A stretch of DNA of 6,935 nt, from positions 1 through 6,935 of the forward strand of contig CAKQHO010000150.1 in assembly GCA_934234185.1 (NCBI GenBank). The letters run 5' to 3'. The notes below the pieces were generated by a model. That model worked only from the letters and a program-made list of their open reading frames with translations. It did not search any database and was not told where the DNA came from. The DNA comes from an uncultured Psychrobacillus sp. (GTDB lineage: Bacteria; Bacillota; Bacilli; Bacillales_A; Planococcaceae). Of this stretch, positions 1 to 6,039 are shown piece after piece. The number at the start of each line of letters is the position of its first letter. Position 1 is the stretch's first letter. The translations under genes were made by a program, and so were the position numbers.

Positions 1-58
1 AAAAATAAGTCCACTGATTCGGAAAAATGAAAGCTTCTTCGAGGGAATCGCCCCTCTA

Positions 59-342
59 CTAAGCTCCTTGATAAGTCCATGTGGCTAGCTTTTTCAAGTT
101 GTTCATCGTAGACATACTCATGTTTACGGAAGAAACCATCTTTTGTTTTCGGTTTTGTATAAGGAAGAACAGGTAACATTTGATTCTCTAATAAAAAGTT
201 CGCAATCGCAGGCGTTTTATAAGTGGCATCCGCAGCCAACGGCTTTTACGCGCTCAATGACTTTACCTTCCGTACTAAGTGATTAGAAGGAACAAGTTGT
301 TTTAAGCTGTTCACGTTCATTGAGTTGATTTTTAATCATCAT
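59..342 (-). pseudogene. IS1182-family transposase fossil with multiple internal deletions
   Basis: Three blocks typical of IS1182-type DDE transposases appear in the right order but in different frames. The N-terminal block starts at an ATG at 342 (MMIKNQLNEREQLK). A +1 shift leads to QLVPSNHLVRKVK near 299, in a frame with a stop codon at 246-248. That frame jumps straight to the DDE-region block AADATYKTPAIANFLLENQ and then PVLPYTKPKTKDGFF and KHEYVYDE. After another +1 shift the C-terminal block MNNLKKLATWTYQGA begins at 106 and stops at 59. Only about 95 codons remain of a family protein that normally has well over 400, so most of the catalytic domain is missing and the gene cannot make a transposase. 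Positions 1-58 lie beyond the stop and are probably the IS 3' tail; the element's ends are not visible. Family assignment rests on remembered conserved motifs. The blocks and frame breaks are read directly. Confidence 0.85.
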
Positions 343-380
343 ATTAATAGACCTCACTTTATTACATAGAATATTTAGGT

Positions 381-518
381 TGATTGGAATGGAGGGACCG
401 TGACTCCACCGGGAACAGCACGAGCGGAAGATCCACTAAATGGTGCCTACCGTTGTAGGCACCATTTAGTTAGCTGGAGCCGTGCCCGGGGAAAGCATCG
501 GTCCCGGAATGGAAATCA
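381..518. repeat. Bacillaceae-type self-complementary intergenic repeat with long central hairpin
   Basis: The segment folds on itself in nested steps. TGATT (381-385) pairs with AATCA (514-518). The octamer GGAATGGA occurs in the same orientation on both sides (386-393 and 506-513). GGGACCG (394-400) pairs with CGGTCCC (499-505). CCGG (409-412) pairs with CCGG (486-489), and GCACG (418-422) with CGTGC (481-485). A perfect 16-bp stem (435-450 with 455-470) closes on a CGTT loop. The outer parts (GATTGGA...GGA, GACTCC..CGGGAA.AGC, GCCCG.GGAAAGC, GGAAATCA) resemble a repeat I recall from many Bacillus-group intergenic regions. The middle, which there is usually GC-rich, is here an AT-richer perfect hairpin. 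No open reading frame is present. It may be a REP/MITE-like element or a structured RNA; its function is unknown to me. Confidence 0.7.
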
Positions 519-549
519 GCGATTTTATTGTTAATTTAATCCTAAAATA

Positions 550-596
550 TAAAAAGACTGTAAACAAACCCTATTTTCAGAGTTTGTCTACAGTCT
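550..596 (-). terminator. Rho-independent terminator downstream of the AAA+ ATPase gene
   Basis: Read on the minus strand, a 15-bp stem (596-582 with 569-555, one G-T type mismatch) with a 12-nt loop is followed by TTTTT and an AT-rich tail. It lies about 70 bp past the ATPase stop codon at 667, so it most likely ends that transcript. Confidence 0.65.
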
Positions 597-597
597 G

Positions 598-625
598 AGG
601 CTTGCCACAGAATGGCAAGCCTTTT
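598..625 (+). terminator. Hairpin with short T-run, likely plus-strand terminator
   Basis: A perfect 10-bp stem (AGGCTTGCCA, 598-607, with 613-622) and a 5-nt loop is followed by TTT on the plus strand. It would stop transcription coming from the repeat/IS side before it runs antisense into the ATPase gene. On the minus strand it lacks a U-tract but stacks in front of the 550-596 terminator. Confidence 0.5.
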
Positions 626-666
626 ACTTATAGCAGCACAAAGTTCAAAAAATAAATTTCCTTCAC

Positions 667-1929
667 TTAAAAGCCAATCGAGTTATCTGGATCTTCCCAA
701 TTATTCTTAGAGGAACGTTTATTTTGCTTGAGTAGTTCTTCTATTCTGTTTTGATAGCCAAGTTCTCCATCATAATGCCAACTTAAAGCTACAGACATAT
801 ATAGTTCATTTAACTGTGACATAGAAAGTCCCTTTGAGCGTTTGGCTGCATCGGTTAACTCCTCTTTTGTGAAAATCTGCTTAATGTCGAGTTTACTTAG
901 ATACTGAATTCTTTGTTTTTCAGAAGGAGCAGGGATTTCATAAGCACGGTCAAATCTACCAGCTCGATTAATTAGTGCAGGGTCAATTTTTTCGGGGTAG
1001 TTTGTTGTTCCAATGATAAATAATCCTTCACGTGATTGTGCCCCGTCTAGCGTATTTAAAAAGATAGAGCGAGTATATTCTGGCATCGAATCAATATCTT
1101 CAATAACTAAAATTGCTGGCGCTAGTCTAGTGACAATTCCAAATACACTTTGAATAGAGTGGCTGCCAGTAAATTCAGTAATTTGCCAGTAAACCACTGG
1201 TGCCTTTGTAGATCCAGTTATCGACTTTACAAGGGTTGTTTTGCCATTACCAGGCGACCCGTATAATAATATGCCTCTTTTATATGGTAGACCGTATTCC
1301 TTGAAGAATTGGCCTTCCTCTTTAAAAAACTCATCGATTGAGCGAAAAATATCTAACTTAATATTTTCTTCTAATAGCACATCTTCTCTGTTGACTACTG
1401 CCTGTTCACCATATTTTCTTCTCTGAACTCCATTTTCCGTATCTACTAGATACGTTACCGATTGCATTAACAAATGACGCATTTTTTCATCAATGTCAGT
1501 TAAAAAATGTAAGGCTTGTTCAGGGGATGTAGCAAAAAAGTAATATGCCGGCCACACATGATCGTGGGAAAACTGAAATGCATAAGAAATAGCAATTTCA
1601 TATTCAGGAAAAAATATTAACTTATTTTCAAAAGTTAATAAATTCTCGAGTTTACTATCTAGTGAAAACTCAGACCTACTGCCGATTTTATCAGAAGGCT
1701 TTGTTGCAAAGATAGTTGCTAAAATTTCATATTTAATTAGATTACTCTCCATCATTTCAATAAGATTATTATCAAATTGACTGATATCGATATCCACCGG
1801 TGCCCAATTTCCCTGAATATGCTTATTTAACAAATCGGTGACTCTTCTTGTGAAGATAGCATAGTTCTCATAGATTGGATGAGTTTCGCGAAAAATCTCC
1901 TGATTGGGAAATAAAATTTGTTTTTTCAT
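667..1929 (-). CDS. BCS1/YjoB-like AAA+ ATPase
   Basis: A 420-residue protein with one C-terminal AAA+ module. Walker A is GSPGNGKT (224-231). Walker B is ILVIEDID (273-280), with the Glu-Asp order seen in BCS1-type ATPases. Sensor 1 is in IIGTTN (305-310), and the arginine fingers are in NRAGRFDR (R322, R325, R328). A sensor-2 helix begins near GLSMSQL (368-374). All residues needed for ATP hydrolysis and a hexameric ring look present. Residues 1-180 form a domain without recognised motifs or a membrane segment, unlike mitochondrial BCS1. Length and layout fit Bacillus subtilis YjoB (about 423 residues), described as a putative substrate-specific chaperone. By inference this is a cytosolic chaperone or remodelling ATPase with an unknown client. 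The start is an ATG with GGAG six bases upstream. A terminator separates it from the upstream rhodanese gene, and I see no convincing promoter in the 58-bp gap. AAA+ assignment is certain; orthology to YjoB is moderate. Confidence 0.9.
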   Translation of the reverse strand: MKKQILFPNQEIFRETHPIYENYAIFTRRVTDLLNKHIQGNWAPVDIDISQFDNNLIEMMESNLIKYEILATIFATKPSDKIGSRSEFSLDSKLENLLTFENKLIFFPEYEIAISYAFQFSHDHVWPAYYFFATSPEQALHFLTDIDEKMRHLLMQSVTYLVDTENGVQRRKYGEQAVVNREDVLLEENIKLDIFRSIDEFFKEEGQFFKEYGLPYKRGILLYGSPGNGKTTLVKSITGSTKAPVVYWQITEFTGSHSIQSVFGIVTRLAPAILVIEDIDSMPEYTRSIFLNTLDGAQSREGLFIIGTTNYPEKIDPALINRAGRFDRAYEIPAPSEKQRIQYLSKLDIKQIFTKEELTDAAKRSKGLSMSQLNELYMSVALSWHYDGELGYQNRIEELLKQNKRSSKNNWEDPDNSIGF

Positions 1930-1950
1930 TTAATTCTCCATTCTTTAAAA

Positions 1951-1981
1951 TAAAAAAGGTTTCCCCTATGAGAAGAAACCT
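1951..1981 (-). terminator. Terminator of the rhodanese-like gene
   Basis: On the minus strand AGGTTTC (1981-1975) pairs with GAAACCT (1963-1957) across an 11-nt loop, and a run of six T follows (1957-1952). It begins 7 bp after the rhodanese stop codon and precedes the ATPase gene by 22 bp, so the two genes are probably only partly co-transcribed. Confidence 0.65.
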
Positions 1982-1987
1982 ACTATG

Positions 1988-2371
1988 TTATTTGGATTTA
2001 ATTTTTCCAGTCCAGGTTTTAAAGCCACCTTGTAGCTGATAAAGATCTGCGTAACCTTTTTTCTTGAGAAACAATGCAGCACGAGAGCTTCGAGCTCCAT
2101 TTTGATCGTAGAGATAGACAGGTTTGTCGGGACGAATTTCTTTAAACCGTTGTCTAAACTGGGTGGAAGGAATATTTCTAGCCCCTAAAATATGACCTGC
2201 TTCAAACTCTTTTGGCTCTCTTACGTCAATTAGTTGAGCTTTTCGATATCCTTGAATAAATTCCTCTTGTTTAAGGTTTGTCACAGTTTTCTTGATGCGG
2301 TATACAGAAATACCTGCATATACCACTAGTATTACTAAGATTCCAATGATAATATATAAAGTTTCTAACAC
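1988..2371 (-). CDS. yqhL: Membrane-anchored rhodanese-like protein lacking the catalytic Cys
   Basis: A 127-residue protein with one N-terminal transmembrane segment (about residues 3-24) followed by a single rhodanese domain (about 34-122). The domain shows the family motifs QLIDVREPKEFEAGHILGARNIP (46-68, read in parts) and the C-terminal GGFKTW (115-120). The active-site loop, normally CxxGxRS, reads DQNGARS (89-95), so Asp89 (codon GAT) sits where the persulfide-forming Cys should be. Sulfur transfer by the usual route is therefore unlikely, and a binding or scaffolding role is possible. Length and the divergent position next to lipM match yqhL of Bacillus subtilis. The start is a GTG at 2371 preceded by AAAGGGG with a 7-nt spacer. 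There is no other start before the membrane segment with a comparable ribosome binding site. A sigma-A-like promoter lies upstream and a terminator follows directly. Confidence 0.88.
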   Translation of the reverse strand: MLETLYIIIGILVILVVYAGISVYRIKKTVTNLKQEEFIQGYRKAQLIDVREPKEFEAGHILGARNIPSTQFRQRFKEIRPDKPVYLYDQNGARSSRAALFLKKKGYADLYQLQGGFKTWTGKIKSK

Positions 2372-2402
2372 AGTCTTTCCCCTTTCTATGCTTCCATATC
2401 TT

Positions 2403-2432
2403 ATTATAAAAGATTTGCTAGATACAATTCAA
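2403..2432 (-). promoter_or_regulatory. Sigma-A-like promoter of the rhodanese gene
   Basis: On the minus strand TTGAAT (2432-2427) is followed after 18 bp by a perfect TATAAT (2408-2403). Transcription would start about 25 bp before the GTG start codon. Its -35 side overlaps the divergent lipM promoter. Confidence 0.55.
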
Positions 2433-2447
2433 TCTATTTGATAAAAT
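2419..2447 (+). promoter_or_regulatory. Sigma-A-like promoter of lipM
   Basis: TAGATA (2419-2424, four of six matches to TTGACA), a 17-bp spacer and TAAAAT (2442-2447, five of six). A start near 2454 would leave a leader of about 20 nt containing AAGGAGG (2461-2467). The -35 box is modest, so this is a plausible but unproven promoter. Confidence 0.45.
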
Positions 2448-2474
2448 GAATAGCGTTGTGAAGGAGGAACTTTT

Positions 2475-3311
2475 ATGGAAAAGAAGAAATGGTATTTTAT
2501 AGATTCTGGTCCGTGCAGCCCTGCTTATAATATGGCAATGGATGAGGCACTTTTAGATTGGCATAGCGAAGGACTTATACCACCCGTGATTCGATTTTAT
2601 GAATGGAATCCAGCAACTCTGTCGATTGGATACTTTCAATCTGTGGAAAAAGAGATTAATATGAAAGCTGTAGAAGAGCTTGGTTTAGGATTTATTCGTA
2701 GACCGACTGGAGGAAGAGGAGTACTCCATGAACATGAGCTCACCTATAGTGTGATTGTATCTGAAAGCTACCCCAATATGCCTGCTTCTGTAACAGAGGC
2801 TTATAGAATAATAAGTGAGGGTTTGTTAAGAGGCTTTCAAAGACTTGGCTTGGAGGCTTTTTTTTCTATTCCTGATACAGAAGAAAAGATGGAAGCTTTA
2901 AAAAAACCGAAGACTGCCGTATGTTTCGATACACCAAGCTGGTATGAGCTAGTTGTGGCTGGAAAGAAAGTAGCTGGTAGTGCTCAAACCAGACAAAAGG
3001 GTGTTATTTTACAACACGGTTCTATTCTTTTGGACCTAGATGAAGAGAAGCTGATTAAAACTTTTCAATTTCCTTCGGATGAAGTAAGAGAAAAGGTAAA
3101 AGCTAGTATTAATCAAAAAGCTGTTGCTATCAACAAATTATTGCAAACTCCGACATCGATAGATTCGTGTAAAAAAGCTTTTAAACTTGGTTTTCAAGAA
3201 GCTTTAAACATTGAAATGATAGAGTTTCGTATAACTGCTGATCAGGAAAAGTACATAAATGAACTAGTTGAACAGCGCTATGGGAAAAAAGAATGGAATT
3301 TTAGAAAATAA
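2475..3311 (+). CDS. lipM: Octanoyl-[acyl carrier protein]:protein octanoyltransferase LipM
   Basis: A 278-residue protein of the lipoate ligase/octanoyltransferase (BPL_LplA_LipB) fold, the same length as Bacillus subtilis LipM. It transfers the octanoyl group from octanoyl-ACP to the lysine of GcvH. In Bacillus, LipA then inserts sulfur and LipL passes the group to the E2 subunits of 2-oxo acid dehydrogenases. Visible motifs are ATLSIGYFQ (47-55), RRPTGGRGVLHEHELTYS (75-92), CFDTPSWYELV (150-160) and GKKVAGSAQTRQKGVILQHG (163-182). Cys150 matches the acyl-enzyme cysteine of LipM and Lys165 the conserved lysine. The enzyme is cytosolic. The start ATG follows AAGGAGG with a 7-nt spacer. It is divergent from the yqhL-like gene, an arrangement shared with B. 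subtilis. No strong terminator separates it from nrdJ, although nrdJ has its own promoter. Confidence 0.95.
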   Translation: MEKKKWYFIDSGPCSPAYNMAMDEALLDWHSEGLIPPVIRFYEWNPATLSIGYFQSVEKEINMKAVEELGLGFIRRPTGGRGVLHEHELTYSVIVSESYPNMPASVTEAYRIISEGLLRGFQRLGLEAFFSIPDTEEKMEALKKPKTAVCFDTPSWYELVVAGKKVAGSAQTRQKGVILQHGSILLDLDEEKLIKTFQFPSDEVREKVKASINQKAVAINKLLQTPTSIDSCKKAFKLGFQEALNIEMIEFRITADQEKYINELVEQRYGKKEWNFRK

Positions 3312-3315
3312 AAGT

Positions 3316-3356
3316 CTTTTTGACATATAGGCAAAAAGGGTACTAGGAAATAGTAC
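3316..3356 (+). other. Two weak hairpins in the lipM-nrdJ gap
   Basis: CTTTTTG (3316-3322) pairs with CAAAAAG (3332-3338), and GTACTA (3340-3345) pairs with TAGTAC (3351-3356). The second is followed only by TTAAATATAT, without a proper T-run. They may attenuate lipM transcription, but neither is a convincing terminator. Confidence 0.25.
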
Positions 3357-3369
3357 TTAAATATATAAA

Positions 3370-3414
3370 ACTCTATATTTTCGCTTTACACCGCAATATA
3401 TAGTGCCGTATGAT
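3370..3414 (+). promoter_or_regulatory. nrdJ promoter with NrdR-box-like operators
   Basis: TTTACA (3385-3390), an 18-bp spacer and TATGAT (3409-3414) form a good sigma-A promoter with a start near 3420. The spacer is almost exactly filled by CCGCAATATATAGTGC (3391-3406), which matches the NrdR box consensus (acaCwAtATaTwGtgt) at 13 of 16 positions, including the whole core. A weaker copy (3370-3385, 11 of 16) lies 21 bp upstream, touching the -35 box. NrdR is the zinc-ribbon/ATP-cone repressor of ribonucleotide reductase genes; binding here would block RNA polymerase. The consensus is from memory and binding is inferred. Confidence 0.6.
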
Positions 3415-3425
3415 AAACTAAACTA

Positions 3426-3453
3426 CTACATCTTGTGATGATACAAGTTGTAG
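3426..3453 (+). promoter_or_regulatory. Leader hairpin abutting the nrdJ ribosome binding site
   Basis: CTACATCTTGT (3426-3436) and ACAAGTTGTAG (3443-3453) form an 11-bp stem with one mismatch and a GATGAT loop. The Shine-Dalgarno sequence AAAGGAGG (3454-3461) begins at the next base, and the ATG follows after 8 nt. The hairpin leaves the ribosome binding site free but could stabilise the mRNA 5' end or act as a protein-binding site. Confidence 0.5.
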
Positions 3454-3469
3454 AAAGGAGGAAAAGTAA

Positions 3470-6034
3470 ATGGTAACTACCACAAATGAAGCGAAAATGG
3501 AATTAAATATACCTCAACTTAACAGAGACATCGAATTATTTCCTCAGGTTCATCCTATTACCAAAGACATGAAGTTGACTCACAAAGGTGTGTCACGACT
3601 TGTCATGATTGATCGTTACTCATTTAAAGATACAGAAAAGAAAACACTTAAGACGGGGGATTTTGTCGTTTTAACAGTGAAAGAGGACCCGAAATTTCCG
3701 GCAAGAGGATTAGGTTATATCGTGTCTATCAATCATGAGGCTAAAACTGCAGAAATTTTAATTGAAGAAGACTATCGAAGTGCCATCGATGATAGCTCGA
3801 AGCTGAAAACTGGTATTATTACTAGACCGTTAAGCGTTATTGAGAAACCATTAGAGGTATTTTACGAACAAATTGCAAAGCGTAATGCTACTGGTTTAGC
3901 ATCTGTTGAAAAGACAGAGGAAAAACGCACAGAATGGTTTGAGAAGTTTTATGAGCAGCTAGTTTCTTTAAAATTTATCCCTGCAGGACGTGTATTGTAC
4001 GGAGCAGGAACAGGGACCGATGTTACTTACTTTAACTGCTATGTAATGCCTTTTGTAGCCGATTCTCGAGAAGGTATAAGCGATCATAGAAAGCAAGTAA
4101 TGGAAATAATGAGTCGTGGAGGCGGAGTTGGAACAAATGGATCTACTCTTCGCCCACGGAATACATTGGCTCGAGGTGTAAATGGTAAATCTTCTGGATC
4201 TGTATCATGGTTAGATGATATAGCAAAGCTTACCCATTTAGTGGAGCAAGGCGGTTCAAGACGTGGAGCTCAAATGATTATGCTTGCTGATTGGCATCCT
4301 GACATTGCTGAATTTATTATCTCCAAAATGCAAAATCCTCGCATTTTACGATTCTTAATTGAAAACACAAAGGACGAGACGATTAAACAGCTCGCGAAGG
4401 ACAAGCTTAAATTTAAACCTCTTACAGCACAAGAAGAGGCAATGTACCAAGGAATTTTAAATTATCGAGCTATCCCAGGTCTTGGTGGCTTCAGTGAAGA
4501 AATCATGAAGGATGCGGAAACGAAGCTTAGAGATGGTGGAACATATTCTGTCCATAATTCTGAGTTCTTAACTGGTGCTAACATTTCTGTTACATTAACG
4601 GACGATTTTATGAAGGCAGTGGAGGAGGATGCAGATTTCGAACTGCGATTCCCAGCGACAGAATCATATAATGAAGAGGAAATGAATTTTTATAATGAAA
4701 ATTGGCATCTTGTAGGTGACGTTCGTGAATGGGAACGAATGGGCTATGCTGTAAGAACTTATCGTACAGTAAAAGCTACAGAGCTATGGAATTTGATTAA
4801 TATTTGTGCGACATACTCTGCTGAGCCTGGTGTTTTCTTTATTGATAATGCGAATGAGAAAACAAATGCAGTGGCATATGGACAGAAAGTGGTAGCTACC
4901 AACCCTTGTGGTGAACAGCCTTTAGCCCCTTATTCTGTTTGTAATTTGGCAGCTGTAAACCTTGCTCAATTTGCTAATAAAGAATCGAAAACGGTAGATT
5001 ATGAGGCATTAAAGGAAACTGTCCGTGTTGGTGTTCGCATGCAAGATAATGTTATTGATGCCACACCTTATTTCTTAGAGCAAAATAAAGTACAAGCACT
5101 AGGAGAACGTCGCGTTGGCTTAGGAGTTATGGGGCTTGCAGACTTATTAATTTACTGTGAAAAAGAATATGGTTCAGAGGAAGGTAATGCATTAGTTGAT
5201 GAGATTTTTAAAACTATTGCTATTGCTGCTTATGAGACTTCCTCCGAGCTTGCAATTGAGAGAGGAAGCTTCCCATTCCTTACTGGAGAAACTGAGGAAG
5301 AAACGAATCGTCTACGCAAAGCATTTACAGAAACAGGCTTCATGCAATCCATGCCAGAAGATATTAGACAAGCAGTGCTTAATAATGGGATCCGAAACTC
5401 TCATTTATTAACAGTTGCTCCGACAGGTTCTACAGGAACAATGGTTGGCGTGTCAACAGGTTTAGAGCCATATTACTCCTTTACGTATTATAGAAGTGGT
5501 CGTTTAGGTAAGTTTATTGAAGTAAAGGCTGATATCGTGGAGGATTATCTTAACAACAATCCGGGAGCTGATTCCAATCATTTACCAGACTGGTTCGTTA
5601 CTGCTATGGAATTATCTCCAGAAGCGCACGCTGATGTTCAATGTATCATTCAACGATGGATTGATAGCTCTATTTCCAAGACAGTAAATGCTCCTAAAGG
5701 ATATTCTGTGGAACAGGTAGAGGCTGTTTATGAAAGACTATATCGCGGTGGTGCTAAAGGTGGAACAGTTTATGTAGATGGCAGTCGCGACTCTCAGGTT
5801 CTTACCTTAAAAGCAGAAGAGAACACTTTAGAGGACATCGCTCGAGAAGAAAAAGTTTTAGAGAAGCGTCCAGTTGTATTGATTGATACTATACAAGATT
5901 TACGCTCGACGAACGTAAAGATTGGCTCAGAGGTCGGAAATACCTGTCCTGTATGCCGTAAGGGAACCGTAGAGGAAATGGGCGGTTGTAATACATGCAC
6001 AAATTGTAATGCTCAATTAAAATGCGGTTTATAA
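3470..6034 (+). CDS. nrdJ: Adenosylcobalamin-dependent (class II) ribonucleotide reductase
   Basis: An 854-residue cytosolic enzyme that reduces ribonucleotides to deoxyribonucleotides, using adenosylcobalamin to make the active-site thiyl radical without oxygen or a second subunit. The substrate site is complete: Cys190 (FNCYVMPF) and Cys491 (SVCNLAAVNL) are the redox pair. Asn478, Cys480 and Glu482 in NPCGE are the radical triad. PTGSTGT (651-657) is the phosphate-binding loop. The C-terminal tail carries CPVC (826-829), C840, CTNC (843-846) and C852, which should pass electrons from thioredoxin and may bind zinc. The N-terminus shows no ATP-cone, so overall-activity regulation by dATP is not expected. 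Residues about 279-360 form an extra stretch beside the region of specificity loop 2. The ATG follows AAAGGAGG with an 8-nt spacer. It is a single-gene unit with its own promoter, NrdR-like box and terminator. No cobalamin riboswitch fits in its short leader. Confidence 0.95.
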   Translation: MVTTTNEAKMELNIPQLNRDIELFPQVHPITKDMKLTHKGVSRLVMIDRYSFKDTEKKTLKTGDFVVLTVKEDPKFPARGLGYIVSINHEAKTAEILIEEDYRSAIDDSSKLKTGIITRPLSVIEKPLEVFYEQIAKRNATGLASVEKTEEKRTEWFEKFYEQLVSLKFIPAGRVLYGAGTGTDVTYFNCYVMPFVADSREGISDHRKQVMEIMSRGGGVGTNGSTLRPRNTLARGVNGKSSGSVSWLDDIAKLTHLVEQGGSRRGAQMIMLADWHPDIAEFIISKMQNPRILRFLIENTKDETIKQLAKDKLKFKPLTAQEEAMYQGILNYRAIPGLGGFSEEIMKDAETKLRDGGTYSVHNSEFLTGANISVTLTDDFMKAVEEDADFELRFPATESYNEEEMNFYNENWHLVGDVREWERMGYAVRTYRTVKATELWNLINICATYSAEPGVFFIDNANEKTNAVAYGQKVVATNPCGEQPLAPYSVCNLAAVNLAQFANKESKTVDYEALKETVRVGVRMQDNVIDATPYFLEQNKVQALGERRVGLGVMGLADLLIYCEKEYGSEEGNALVDEIFKTIAIAAYETSSELAIERGSFPFLTGETEEETNRLRKAFTETGFMQSMPEDIRQAVLNNGIRNSHLLTVAPTGSTGTMVGVSTGLEPYYSFTYYRSGRLGKFIEVKADIVEDYLNNNPGADSNHLPDWFVTAMELSPEAHADVQCIIQRWIDSSISKTVNAPKGYSVEQVEAVYERLYRGGAKGGTVYVDGSRDSQVLTLKAEENTLEDIAREEKVLEKRPVVLIDTIQDLRSTNVKIGSEVGNTCPVCRKGTVEEMGGCNTCTNCNAQLKCGL

Positions 6035-6039
6035 TATTG

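Noticed and set aside
381..518. CRISPR array or attachment site
   Set aside because: Only one palindromic unit, with no repeated spacers and no integrase nearby.
1241..1426. Plus-strand open frame of 61 codons
   Set aside because: It lies antisense within the AAA+ ATPase gene over the conserved Walker A region and has no recognisable domain.
1930..1975. GGAAACCTTTT on the minus strand resembling a sigma-W -35 element, tempting because B. subtilis yjoB is sigma-W controlled
   Set aside because: No CGTA-like -10 box occurs at the required distance, and the motif is explained as the stem and T-run of the rhodanese terminator.
2858..2910. T8 and A7 runs in lipM as possible phase-variation sites
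   Set aside because: The frame is intact, such runs are common in AT-rich genes, and lipM is a housekeeping gene.
3320..3325. Perfect TTGACA as a possible -35 box for nrdJ
   Set aside because: No reasonable -10 box 16-18 bp downstream. The TTTACA/TATGAT pair at 3385-3414 is better spaced.
5196..5411. Plus-strand open frame of 71 codons
   Set aside because: Shadow in another frame of nrdJ, low-complexity Leu-rich start, no ribosome binding site of note.
5794..6000. Minus-strand open frame of 68 codons
   Set aside because: Antisense shadow of the nrdJ C-terminal region with no family resemblance.
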